Shown here in pieces: positions 9,855-20,966 of a stretch of 64,000 nt of DNA. The DNA comes from Enoplolaimus lenunculus (lineage: Eukaryota; Nematoda; Enoplea; Enoplida; Thoracostomopsidae). The stretch's first letter is position 1, and every line of letters starts with the position of its first letter. The stretch covers positions 42,673-106,672 of the forward strand of contig JASANG010000479.1 in assembly GCA_030248215.1 (NCBI GenBank), written 5' to 3'. The translations under genes were made by a program, and so were the position numbers. The notes under the pieces are model-generated. The model did not search any database and was not told the origin of the DNA. It saw nothing but the letters and a program-made list of their open reading frames with translations.

Positions 9855-12800
9855 CTGAAATATATATTACAAAGTAAACAGTAACATATTTTGCAGTATT
9901 TCTGTATATGCAATACATTTCACCGGTACACATGTTGCCACAGTCCTTGTGCTTACACCCATTAAGGCAGGTAGCCAGCTCAAAATGCCAGGTGGGCTAA
10001 AACATTTTGAGGAGGTGCATGCAATATCTCAAATTACTTACAAACAAAGCTGAAAATTTTCCAGGGGCGACCAAAATTTTCTACCGGGCGCCACGTGTTC
10101 CCTGGTTCCCTTCTAAACCTGTGAGAATGTCTTAAATGTTCACTAAGGCGTATCATCAACTGGTGATAAGTGCTGCATACATACGAGAAGGCAGTACGGC
10201 CAAAAAGCGACCGTAACAGTTGTAGTATTTCTGGACGTAGCCAGGATTTCATTTCAGAAGAAATGAAATTCACATACAAATGTATATTTTTTTGATTGAA
10301 GCACGAAAACAAATTTCAACGTATTTTCGCAAACTAGTGAAAAAATACTAATTTTTGACAAAAGGTTTAAAAAAATTTTCATCTGCCACTTAAATATTGT
10401 AGGACTGTGCGCCCTAGCGGAATTTAGGGGTAAATGCCCGGTCAGCCTTTCACTTTCGGCGCCTGTGCATAAAGAATAGAAAAGTAAGCAAAGCTTAGGT
10501 AAAGTTTTAGAATTAATTCCAATGTTAACGCCTATACAAGTCTTCTGAGACTCTGTATAAGTTAGAACTAAAACTGACATTTAGCAAAAATTGTAAAAAC
10601 AAATTATGTCTATTAAAATCTTACCCTTCGTCTTTTATTTTGAACAATTTGCGTTGCTGTTTGAGATCCGTTGAGTGAACTGCCAAACAATGAAACAGAA
10701 GCTGATGCAGATGGTGATATAAGGATTTGAGAATAACTGGAGTGCATTGCGAGCAACCGTGCCGCTGGCAGAGACAATTTCTTTTCACGGTTATGATATT
10801 TGGAATTGTCAACATTGGTCGATTCTGATAAATGACGAGTGTGTTCTATTGGCAACATTTCCGTTTCTATTCGGCTTGTTTCAGTCGACAGACTTGTGGC
10901 AGTTCCAATAACACTGCGTATATTCAGCGCGCGATATATTTCTTGTTGCGACTTTTTCAATGATATATTAGAGCTTGAGCAGTTTTGTGGTCTGAAATAT
11001 AAGTCAATAAATGCTATTACATGAATACCATGTCCTTGCGTTGTCTGCATGTGGTCTGTTATATTGCTTTTCAATCAAAGTCCCGTATTCCCACATGTGT
11101 GTAGCACCTATCGCCGCATTTAGAATCACTGTTTCAAACAAACTACACAGCTAAGAATGTCAAAATGGGCTGACAATTATGAGCGATGAAATATGAACAA
11201 TGTACCAAATTTCTGCTCTCGATTGGCTGATTCGAAGTTTATTGGACCAACCACAGACTGGTTGTAGGTGCTACATGCATTTGAGAATACGAGCAAAGTT
11301 TTTATGGAATGGTTTAAGGTTTCATCGGTAAGAGCTTAAGAGAATGCTACCTGCGAAACATTATCTGTCTTAATGCTGTCAGTAGACGAAAAAGTCGGGT
11401 TTTGTCCACCACCGGTGGAGCTCGGTGATGGAGACTGATAACTGATCGCTGCTGTGTGCGAGTGTCTTGGCGTGTTTAGCACGGTTCCGGTTTGTGTACA
11501 CCTATGGGAGGGTACATATATGCATATTATACACATATAAATATAAGTGTATATTTGTATGCGTGTATGTGTTTTTATAGGCAACTATACACGTTGCCGC
11601 GTGATTAAAGAAACGTGTGTTCCACTGAGGCTCAAAATTTTTGAAATTGATGTTTCGGTTGTTTTATAGGTAAAATCAAAGTTGCTGTGTTCGAATATGC
11701 TGGAATAAATTGTCTAACGCAAACACCTTTGTGTAATGAGAGTTCGAGCGTGAACATACATGTTTTACTCAACAATCGCATGTATCTTTGTGTTTAGGCA
11801 ACAGGATAATTAACCTTGAATGTTTTTGCTGAACCAAGCGTCTCATCAGCCGGTTATGTTACCGTTACGTTTTTAGTTTTTGTTGATATATAGAGAACAT
11901 AAGCTTATAATTTTAATTAAAAACAAAACAACATGTCAATCATATTTAGATGCACCCTCGAACACACGGTTCTTCTTTCGTCGTCATGCGTGGACTGCTT
12001 TTGATTAGTGCGCTTGTAATTCAACTGTGCGTTATCTTGTTTGACGTGTCGATGTTGACGCCTCCATCTTCCAAAACCGTTGACAGGTCAAATCTCGCCA
12101 AATGTGATATAAATACTGCTTTCGAACAATGGTGTTTGTTACACGTATATCCACGATACTGATTTGCAACAGATATTAAAATGGTCGCGTCACAAAAATC
12201 GATTGGTAGCTTATTGAACAAATTTTTAAACACGTTAAACAAATATATCATCTATGTGCGTTATTTAACATGTTGTGATGGAGTTAGCATAGCACTAAAC
12301 ATTCAATTGCTAGGAGTTTCTGTTGACCCATTGAACACCATATCTGTCAGTCGACTTTCTTGTTGATATGTTTCGCCAGTCGATTGTCAGTTCCACCCCA
12401 CAATTTATTTTTGCCAACAATGATATAGCTTCAAATGTAACTCAAATTATCAATATTAACCAAGCACCCAACGAAGTCTTCATTGTGATTAATTTTTTTG
12501 TATACGTAATGCTTTTTAAGACATTGTGTTCCAAAATACTTCTTGGATTGAATTCATATTACAATCCGCAGTATATTCACTGATTGCAAAAATTACCGTA
12601 ATGCAGAATTAGTATTTGTATACTTCATGTAAATGCAAATTCTATCCGTGACTTTGCGGGTAAATATAGCTATGTCAAGTGTCCATTTGGTACTAATGGA
12701 AAATAGAGTTAATAATACGTAGACCATCCATGGGTAATGTTTTTGATTAAAAGTAATGGGTTCTCCATATATTTTTATTCCAAGAAAAGAAACGTGCATA

Positions 12801-15800
12801 CCCAAACAAGCTACATAGTGAAAGATTTAATGTTATATCCTTCATTTCGGTTCCATCTGCTTTTACAACCTGAAATTTTAGGTATGCGAAAACTTGCGAC
12901 ACATAAATAAAGTCGAAGCACTCTCGTCAACTACTTGAAACTGCAACTGTTTAAACATGAAATTGTCAAGTCTTTGGCCACTAGAGTTAGCAAACCAAAT
13001 TCTGAAAATACGTGTAGCAAGGCTTAATATTTTCCGTTCACAATGCACTCTTTCACAAAGGAACTCATAAGGAGCCTGGGTTTGTTAAATCTGAGAAATT
13101 TACTTCCCACATTCCGCCCATTTTTTAGGTGCTGCGACTGGAATCTCAGTAAGGATTGAAGTTCACTCGATAGTTTTGCCTCTGTCCAGTTATTTATGTT
13201 TACATCGTTACATATCCTGTCAGTTGTAAACTCTATGTTTGAACTAATCAAATTCAAAACTGTCATCAGTAGGTTCGTTGTGTAATATCCTTTTGGAACC
13301 TTTGAATTCTTCCCAGTACTGTCGAGGGACGCAATTGTGTTATGCTGTAAATTTATATGTTTGTGGAGGCTTTTACATCCAAAACCTCATCTTTGGTAGT
13401 GCAAAACGCTGTAGAGAAATAAACGACGGGGTTTTTCAAATAACAAACAACAACAATTTCCGTAATGATGCAACTACTTTATTCAACCTTTGAAGAATAT
13501 CGCCAATACAATGCATCCATTCATCAAAATCAGATATACTCCTACAACGGGTTATTACATTTCCTGTATGTTATATTAGACACGAGCCTTTTAACGCGCC
13601 GTATGCACGCGTGTGTACGCACGTGGCGATCCGATGAGTCATCAGCCTTCACCACCGAGCCCCACCGGTGGGGAGGCGAAACCCGCATTTTTGATCTACT
13701 GCTGTCGATGACAGGTCTATGCAAACGTATACTGCACAGACTTGCCAACAAAAAGTTCTTCACAAAAATTCATAAAGCAACGGCAACTGACGCAAATATT
13801 GCGAAAGCATGAATTTCAGTTTAATATGAAATGAAACGCAGTTAAGTTAGAATGTGGTCTGAAACGGACAACGAATTTGTATTTTGTCGATGATTCCCTC
13901 ATTTCACTTCTTCCATTATTGTTCTATTCGTATTCATAGTATCAGTACCGCGGCTACGGTGTCCGACCCTTGCCTTCGAACTGTAAGATGGTTCTCTTTG
14001 TCAATAATTCATTCCTTAATATAAGAGCTGATCCAAGTACGGGGGCCCATGCGCAGCGGCCGATAAGCAATGACGGAAACGAGCAAGAGGTCAAATAAGT
14101 GTAAATACCAGGACATTTACTACGCTAAATGCGCAAAGTTTTGTTATAACTCGCATTGCTGATCAGACCTTCCGATCATCTTGGTGCATTATCTACCTCC
14201 CCACCGCGGAGGTTGGCTGGAAATGGTGTATTAGCCGCTGCACTGCTTAGCATATTTGTGTATTTCTATATTGCATGAACAAGACCTGTGTAAAGCCGCA
14301 ACTTTCCCATCTTCGCTAAAAATCCCTTGCACAATAAGGGTTGAGCTATACTTTACTGGGCGGCGTCAGGCGACGCGCTGCGGTCGGCGTGCGGCTAAAT
14401 TTTTACCCTGCCGCGCGTCGGCGTGCGGCGGAGCCAGACGGAGTCCGGCGGCGTGCGGCGAACACAGCGCAACCCTGTTAAACATTTCATTAAAAATCAC
14501 CGCACACCGCCGTGCAGCGGCATGAGCGGCCTTCTAGAAAGTACAGCACAACCCTAAGGAATACCTATTTGTTATCTCTTTTACTGATGAAGACTCGACA
14601 AGCGTTGTGATATCGGATGTACACATCCATAGTTTGTTAATTACAGCAAAGTAACAAACTGATGTGATTAAAAACGGCACAACAAACAGCAAAACGAATC
14701 TGAAGTAATGAATTTTTGGATAAATCAACCGCTGAAAATATATGCGGTGTTGATCGCCGTCCACAATGATATCGATCCATCTCACTTCCTATAAAAGCGA
14801 TTTATTCAATCACATGCATTTGCTTCATTTCATCAACCATGCAGGATTCAGCACAAAATTTCAATAAAAACTCAGATAAACTATACTGTAGTGTCCCGAA
14901 TAAGAAGGGGGTAATAAGAGGGGGTCCCCATTTTGAGTCCCAATCAATAGGAGTCCATATCCTTTAATAAAACTACGTAAGCGATAGAGTCCCTAAACCG
15001 TAATTACAGTCCATAAATGTCAATATCTCTAATTGCAGCGTATGTATATCTCCTAAATTTTAATCCCCTAGAAAGATGAGCTGCTGTTCCGGTGTCGCAT
15101 AAAAAATGACCCCCAAAAACGACCCCCGGGCATATTTTCACGTGGGTCCAATCTTCACAGTACTGTCATGTGAAAAAATGACCCTGATTAAAAAGAGACC
15201 GTCCGGTCATTTTTACACAGCGTCACGTTAAATGATGGTCACTGTTAAAACGAGACCCCCGGCAAGTTTTACACAAATCTTGTACTAAAATTATCCTCTG
15301 TGAAAATAAATTACTTCCGCTGGCAAATATATTAAACACAGTGAAATTTTAATTCAGATAACAAAACTAGACAAACCACTTTTACCGCTCATAATTGGAG
15401 GAACAAACGGCCGAGTTAATTTAAGTTCAAGGCAAAATTTACATAAAAATTCAAAACAATCAGAAACATTGGCGTAGCCAGGATTTTGGTTTGGGGGCCT
15501 GACGCTTTACTTATGCATTTTAAGCCTGATTTGTGTGATTACAAATAAGGAATGGTTGCCAAAACCAAATCCGTTTTAAATATTTTGTGTTGGCGACTGA
15601 AACTATTACATGTTTCAACATCATCTTACGGTAAAACAGGGGCGTACCTAAAATTGCCCGCCCCCCCTCAAATACAACTTCATGCCCTATTGCAAAGTAT
15701 TATCCATTTTGCGCGGAGATATGTCGGCTATGTAAAGTGTACAATGTCTAAAGCCCTATTCACACGTGCAAATTTTTACTGCGAGAACTTGCAGCTGCAA

Positions 15801-17906
15801 CTTGCACGAAATACTTGCAGCTGCAAATATTTGTAAAGAATCATAACTTTCATTCTGAATCATGACATAAATTTATGTGAATAATTTGCAGACCACTGCA
15901 ATAAATATCAAACATAACCTATAATCTCAGTGATGATAAATGAATTCGACTTGCAGGACTATTCATACCTGCGAATTATTTCTTCGCATATATTAATCAT
16001 GAATAACTTGCAGCTGCAAGTTCTTCAAATGAATTTTTCCAAAAAAACTTGCAGCTGCAAGTTTCAGTTGTAAGAAACATTCATGTGTAAAGAAGACTAT
16101 ACTCGAAATTTCTCGACTTGAAAAAGTTTTCATCGCGATGCAATCTTTATTTAATACTTAAAAATTTAAAACGAGTCCCATTACTTTCGCCGTCGGCTGC
16201 GAAATATCAAATAAGTTAGATATTTGAATTAATTCACACTTCTTGAACAAATTCAATAAGTCTGAATTAATTCAAAAGGCGCTCAGCAACATGTCTTCTG
16301 ATTGGCTAATGAAAATGCAAGTTCAAGAAATTCGAGCGATTTGTGACGTCGTTCAAGCGTGCAAATTAAATTCAATCACATGAATTGTAATGAATAATTT
16401 GCAGCTGCAAGAACTTCAAATCTGCTTTGTGACCAAGCTTGCACATGCAAGTTGCACGTGCCAGTTTTTGCTTCAAAAACTTGCACGTGTGAATAGGGCT
16501 TAAAACTCAACTACAAAATAGTAATGTGCCGACTCCAAAGTTTTACCAAATCCTACACCGATTCTAATTTTCAAATTTTATCAATACCAAACCTACAGAT
16601 GCCGAGACCGATGTTGATACCAAATTTAACACAATCATGCTTTAACGAATTTTAGTATTACAAGTTACATGGTCAAAAACGCAAAGACGTAAAACGTAAC
16701 AAGCAAAAACAACTATGACAACTGTTTAATTTCGCTCATTTTTAGTGTGAATGACAACATTTCAATGAGGGTATCTATCGAAGGGAGGGGCACCATATTT
16801 AGCACATTTATTAAGTAAACTACTCCCAGAGTCATTCCACCTGCAAGCTTTGGCTGGATTGAAGCAGGTGTCATTTTTCATAGGGGTCAATATTTCATTC
16901 ATATATTGGCTGCGTAAAAATGACCCTGAGGTCTCTTTTTAATGGGGGTCCTTTTTTCACACGACAGTAATGAGAAAATCGGACCTTCGTGAAAATATGC
17001 CTTTGGGGGTCACTTTTTCATACGACACCGGAGGTGACGTCATTACACCAAACTTAACCTAAGATACCTACTGAGAACGAGTTATAAGTGTCAAAATTTA
17101 AATTAAAGCCATCACCGTTAAAATAGAATAATTTCAAATATACCCAGAGTAATGTATACGTTGTTGCAACAATAATTGATATCAGCCAACTTCCGACAAT
17201 AATTCCTCGGCACAGTTTCTTCGTCCAGAGTACTTTAGCTTGCAATACTTTGACTGTGACCACATACCTGTAACAGATTTAATTGCTTTCGTTTAAAAAA
17301 AGAATGTTATCAGAAGCCAAAATTCTATAAATTAACATCTTGAGATTTAACAAAACACGAATATTTATTCGCAAGCGGATTTGTGATTGAAAAATTATTT
17401 TGCACATTCTTCTACAAAGGATATCCATTATGATCCATTTCTCTGTGATATGGATAATCGCAACGTACGTTTACGTTGAAACATTTCTACCTTTCAATAG
17501 CGACTGCAGTTAAATTAAGAACCAAAATGCATTCAATTGCAGTTTTTGCGCCAACCCATAGCCATATTTGATAATTGTGTCTAATGAACCGGCACGCGCC
17601 TTCTTGAGTGGTTCGATAACAGGCTTCAATTGGGCCAACAATTATACTGAAAGCCAAATGCGCAAAACTGATGCTTAGTACAAACATAAACGATTTTGAA
17701 GTTTTAAATTTTAAGTTGATTATTGCAATAATTAAAATGATATTCATTAGCACTCCAGACGCTGACGGCAACAAGTAGAGTATTTTGATCACTTCTCGGG
17801 ACAAAAATCCTTTCTCTTGAAACACAACTGGCCATCGTAGAGCTCGACTTTGGTTCGTAGTTTCATTAATTGTCGTTGAATTGAATTCGCCGCTCGATTC
17901 TGCCAT
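9498..17906 (-). CDS. GPCR-1: class A (rhodopsin-type) receptor gene, six coding exons, two of them alternatives
   Basis: A seven-membrane receptor assembled from GT-AG exons in phase: 17906-17491, 17267-17072, 14788-14565, then either 11501-11351 or 10991-10625, then 9854-9498. The ATG at 17906 opens a 447-codon product with the shorter loop exon or 519 with the longer; both sums are exact multiples of three. Exon 1 holds TM1-3, ending in ERY (split over the intron), the DRY equivalent. Exon 2 holds TM4, exon 3 the second outer loop and TM5, exons 4/5 the third inner loop, and exon 6 TM6 (FAVCWWPN, the CWxP motif) and TM7 (LDPIIFFLF, a variant of NPxxY). The usual TM2 Asp is not seen (SFAHLAFSII). 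The ligand is unknown; a peptide-type receptor is possible but unproven. Introns are full of TIR elements. Confidence 0.85.
10625..10991 (-). CDS. GPCR-1 exon 5, alternative long inner-loop-3 exon
   Basis: 367 nt, entered in phase 2 (acceptor TTATATTTCAG) and left in phase 0 (donor GTAAGA). It encodes about 122 Ser/Thr-rich residues ending in the basic QNKRRR that normally precedes TM6. It follows exon 3 in frame (phase 2) but not exon 4. Its first 17 bases resemble the start of exon 6. Confidence 0.7.
11351..11501 (-). CDS. GPCR-1 exon 4, alternative short inner-loop-3 exon
   Basis: 151 nt, entered in phase 2 (acceptor CTCCCATAG) and left in phase 0 (donor CAG|GTAGCA). It encodes about 50 Ser/Thr/Pro-rich residues (YQSPSPSSTGGGQNP). 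Joined to exon 6 it keeps frame. Joined to exon 5 it meets a stop at the eighth codon. Confidence 0.6.
11502..14337. other. GPCR-1 intron between exons 3 and 4, no gene seen
   Basis: About 3 kb of intron. Short hairpins such as GAGCCCCACCGGTGGGGAG (about 13657-13675) are present. No coding exon or clear complete element was found apart from the MITE at its upstream end (14338-14554). Confidence 0.4.
14338..14554. mobile_element. 217-bp GC-rich MITE with TAA target duplication, next to a splice donor
   Basis: Ends are inverted: GGGTTGAGCTATACTTT on the left, and on the right the complement of GGGTTGTGCTGTACTTT. TAA flanks both sides (14335-14337, 14555-14557). The GC-rich core repeats GGCGTGCGGC-like 10-mers. 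The termini match those around the large minisatellite at 26118-27814. A TWA duplication suits PIF/Harbinger-type elements, but no transposase is present. Confidence 0.78.
14565..14788 (-). CDS. GPCR-1 exon 3 (outer loop 2, TM5)
   Basis: Acceptor TTTTATAG, phase 0. TM5 reads FVLLFVVPFLITSVCYFAVI with its Pro. It ends with two bases of a codon before donor GTATTC (phase 2). A MITE begins only about 10 bases into the intron. Confidence 0.82.
14886..15070. mobile_element. Truncated Tc1/mariner-like MITE (CTGTAGTG termini)
   Basis: Starts TA|CTGTAGTGTCCCGAATAAG and continues with the family body (CCCATTTTGAGTCCCAATCA). The other end is missing. Same family as 21878-22340, 29727-30135, 38450-38903 and 46254-46698. 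Confidence 0.7.
15089..17031. mobile_element. 1.94-kb TIR element with arms of about 140 bp, filling GPCR-1 intron 2
   Basis: The left arm (15089 to about 15230) starts CCGGTGTCGCATAAAAAATG. The right arm (about 16894-17031) is its diverged inverted copy, ending CATACGACACCGG. Both arms carry GACCCCC blocks and a TTAAAAAGAGACC motif. It encloses another TIR element (15752-16500). No transposase-like ORF. Confidence 0.75.
15752..16500. mobile_element. 749-bp TIR element rich in TTGCAGCTGCAA palindromes, nested
   Basis: Ends are AGCCCTATTCACACGTGCAA and its inverted copy, with TAA on both sides. The palindrome CTTGCAGCTGCAAG recurs throughout. A second copy is at 42557-43358. Nested inside the 15089-17031 element. 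Non-autonomous. Confidence 0.8.
17072..17267 (-). CDS. GPCR-1 exon 2 (ERY end, TM4)
   Basis: Acceptor CTGTTACAG, then the codon completing ERY. TM4 includes IIVGSWLISIIVA, with the conserved Trp. The donor at CTCA|GTAGGT (phase 0) was chosen because it keeps frame with exon 3. A second GT four bases downstream would change phase. Confidence 0.75.
17491..17906 (-). CDS. GPCR-1 exon 1 (start codon, TM1-TM3)
   Basis: Begins at ATG 17906. The N-terminus has NxS/T sites (FNSTTINETTNQS). TM1 has the conserved Asn (GVLMNIILI). The exon ends after VAIE plus two bases of the Arg codon, followed by the donor GTAGAA (phase 2). Confidence 0.85.
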
Positions 17907-18237
17907 GATTTCAACCGCAATTGAAATTTAAATAAAAGTAAAGCTGAGACGAAATATTATTTCCATTTTGGCATGTTTGAGTTGTGTTTCAATGTTGATA
18001 CTGTTACTATAAGGAATGTTTTCAAAGTCGGGTAAATATGGTTAAATTAGCTATACCATGTAGAGCGACACATATTAAATAATTGGTAATTTTAGTTTCC
18101 TTGAAGTATTATAATGTTTAAAAATCCAAGTTAAGCTCCAGGTCGCAGTTGTTTTACTTAAAATGTAAATAGGGATTTGTAATATACTGAAAGGTGAACG
18201 TAAGTACAAGTATTTTAATACCTATTGATCTATCGGC
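17907..18237. other. Upstream region of GPCR-1, no gene seen
   Basis: Sequence immediately 5' of the GPCR-1 start codon. It would hold the promoter and 5' UTR, but I see no clear promoter element. Confidence 0.3.
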
Positions 18238-18385
18238 CTAAAGAGGTTACTGGTGGGTCTATAAAAAGTAGGTTTAGATTCTAGATTACATTTTTTGCAT
18301 ACGCTTAGGCTTTGGATTAGGCTTAGTCTTAGAAACTCATTTTTGCAACGCTTTGGCTTAGGCTTAGGCTCTGGAGTATTTTAGG
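18238..18385. mobile_element. Partial MITE-B copy with TTAGGC-type repeats
   Basis: Carries the MITE-B body (GTTTAGATTCTAGATTACAT) and TTAGGCTT repeats, but both terminal repeats are lost. Confidence 0.6.
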
Positions 18386-18671
18386 TAGCATATAAACATG
18401 TAAAAACTCGGTCTGATTTTGAAACAATACCTGTCAAAATAGTAAGTAGACAGAAATTACGATTAGATTTCACTCATAAGTCAAAGTTGTTTTAAACTTT
18501 GACCCAGGGTACAACAATGAAAATATTTTATTAATAACATAATTGCACATACTACGCTTCGTATACTTTATTATTTATGCATCATCCACTTTTATATGTG
18601 CCCGGTTGGCGAAATGCAAAACGACTGTTTCTATTTGCTTTAGGAAAATGCTATTGGTTCTTTAAAACTTT

Positions 18672-19132
18672 GGCTCATGTAGAACCAAGGGGCGGATTGT
18701 TTTTCTGTGAGAGTGAATAAAGAAAGCTTAACCCCTTCTCACATTGAGTTGCCTGTAGGCAACTAATCGCAGTATATACACGTTAAATAATGTATATCGC
18801 ACCGTGTTTAACAATTGCAACACGTATACATAGTACTAAATCACCACAAGACGTGAGAGCCCCCTCGGACTCGAGCGTCAAGCTCCTATAGCTGAGTGGT
18901 GATGGTATACGCCTCCCACTCCAGTCACTGGAGTTCGAATCCTAGCATAAAAGTAGGTCTCAGGGGAAATAGAAAATATTCATGTGAGAAAGGGTTAAGC
19001 TTTAGAGTAATTTTTTGCTTGACTTAGGCTTAGGCTTAGGAATATGTTGATTCTTACGCTTATACTTAGGCTTAGACTTAGGCTGAGGAATACACTTATT
19101 GCACTGTTCGGCTCCTGTTCTTTACAATAGCC
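18672..19132 (+). mobile_element. MITE-A copy, split by a piggyBac-like element
   Basis: Left end GGCTCATGTAGAACCAAGGG, right end CTGTTCTTTACAATAGCC. Flanks AAAACTTT (18664-18671) and AAAACTAT (19133-19140) match at 7 of 8 bases, as an 8-bp target duplication. Its TTAGGC array lies at about 19020-19095. It is interrupted at its internal TTAA by 18732-18994. Confidence 0.8.
18732..18994 (+). mobile_element. piggyBac-like 263-bp TTAA MITE with a tRNA-like module
   Basis: Flanked by TTAA on both sides (18728-18731, 18995-18998), with termini CCCCTTCTCACA and TGTGAGAAAGGG. Removing it plus one TTAA restores the uninterrupted MITE-A body as seen in other copies. Near the left end is a hairpin GTTGCCTGTAGGCAAC. 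At 18889-18942 are sequences resembling tRNA A and B boxes (TAGCTGAGTGGT and GAGTTCGAATCC). CCC...GGG ends with TTAA duplication are the hallmark of piggyBac-type elements. The second copy is at 24514-24776. Confidence 0.88.
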
Positions 19133-19439
19133 AAAACTATTGTCACAGCCAATGTACGTAGAAAACATTTCGAAAGACAAAAATTTCACTTAAAATTTAT
19201 GGTTCAAATAACTGTTTGTATCGTTTCTCACAAAGGAGGTTGAGATAATTTATTTCAGTTACCTGTAATGTCTTTGTTACAAACACAACAAATCACTGAG
19301 TGCAAAATAAATATTATACGGTGCGAGGAAATATGTTAAATGTTGTTTAGCATTAAAATAATAATGTTGTGACCAAAACTAAGCAAACTGTCTTGTGAGA
19401 ATCGACTTAAAATTCACTTTTATATGCCTGTCTGGATCG

Positions 19440-19565
19440 CAGTTTTATCTCGAGAAACCCGGCAAAACGTTAGACTCAGACAGAGTCGATTTTGACTCAG
19501 TTTGTGTACTCCCAAAAAGCCTATTTAATAGAGAGTCAATTTGACTCACGATTTTTTGCAGTGCA
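19440..19565. repeat. Partial MITE with GAGTCAATTTGACTCA terminus
   Basis: Shares AAAAAGCCTATTT and GAGAGTCAATTTGACTCAC, then TTTTTTGCAGT, with the fuller copy at 34546-34726. The left end is degraded. Confidence 0.55.
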
Positions 19566-20806
19566 TGTCTTTGTTGACGAAATCTATCGAGAAAAATGAT
19601 TTTGTTTTAATTAGTGAAATATCTTAATATTTTATTTATTCCACATAAAAACGTTTGGCTTATTTGTAGCTTCGTTCGCGAAAGTTCTTTATCAGTTCTA
19701 CCTGTGTTGACTCTTCGCTGCTTATAATTTAAATTCATGTTGTAGAAAGTTAAAACAAACACGTATTTAAGGGTTCTCAGGGATTTGACATCTTGCAAGA
19801 CTGACCTAAACCCACAAGTTTGTATTGATGATAATTATCACTAAAATAGCATTTGACTTATCGCTTGCATCGGTGGTAAACTTTCATTGACATGAACATG
19901 TATATTGCGACCCACATTAGAAATGTTTATATTCGCTACTATAACTGCAGAGTAGCGAAGTTTCGCAAAATTGAGTGTTTCTGCGAATTTTGCACGTTTG
20001 AGGTTTTGTCATCTCTCAGTGGCACAAATTGTTCAAATCGTTAGCATAAAGTCTAACTTAATTAGCATATAAATGAGATAAATGTCTTGTTTTAAAACAA
20101 TTTAAACATGAACGCTTGGTAAATTTCAAGAAATGCCTTGTTTTGAAAGAATTTAAAGATGAACAACTTTCACATACGTAAGATATTCGTGTGTTTTTTC
20201 TCAAATCCGCGGAATGGATATATTCAAAAACGAATGTCTACGCAACGCTTACATGCAATTTGGCTGCAAGGATCTGCCAGGCACGTAAATAAAATTGCAG
20301 TAATCTAGGTAATCGTCACCGAAAACATACGTGGAGTTTTGAACCCGAAAGTTTGGCTTAACTTGAAAACTGGTACAACAGAAGGATAAACCATAGTTTA
20401 GTATGGGGATAAGAGTAAGACTCGATTCACAAAGTCTTCCACTTCGGTCTTGCAACAACGGCACGGTAAAATAACTCAACTACCGCTTAACTGAAACCAA
20501 ATTTTAAACAAACTCTAAGCCGAACCCAGCAAAACTTCTTTATCTCAATATAAATAAGGCTGTTAACAGAAACACTTGAGGAACTCAGCTTTCCAAACCG
20601 TGTGCGAATAATTAAAAATTACCGATCCGACATCGGAGACAAAATATTGATACTAATGCGGACCAAAAGGTGCCTCTAAGCTGTTGACATATTTGGGAAT
20701 CGGACTTTGCAAAATAGGCTGAAAGTACATCACACCATGATGCGTTGCCTATCGAATGTGGAACTCACTAAAATGAATCTTGAGAACATAGGAATACAAC
20801 ATTCTG
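19566..20806. other. Non-coding stretch, nothing recognised
   Basis: No exon-like frame, no clear TIR. Two short similar lines around TGTCTTGTTTTAAAACAATTT and TGCCTTGTTTTGAAAGAATT (about 20083-20160) may be an old local duplication. Confidence 0.3.
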
Positions 20807-20966
20807 TCCCTAGAACAGGGTCGGATCGTTTTCCGGAAGGGCTAAAATAGAGTCAGTTTAAGCTTTCGCTTAGGCTTAGGCTAAGGCTTAGGCTTAGGCT
20901 TAGGCTTAGGCTTAGGAATATGCTTATACTACTGTTCCGGCCCTGTTCTATACATGGGACCAAACT
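20807..20966 (+). mobile_element. Degenerate MITE-A copy with TTAGGC array
   Basis: Left part AGAACAGGGTCGGATCG, then GTTTAAGCTTTCGC and about ten CTTAGG hexamers. Right part CTGTTCCGGCCCTGTTCTAT then ACATGGGACC. No clear target duplication. Confidence 0.65.

Noticed and set aside
11336..11584. Exon 4 of GPCR-1 as a constitutive exon used together with exon 5
   Set aside because: That join puts exon 5 out of frame with a stop at its eighth codon; alternative use fits the phases.
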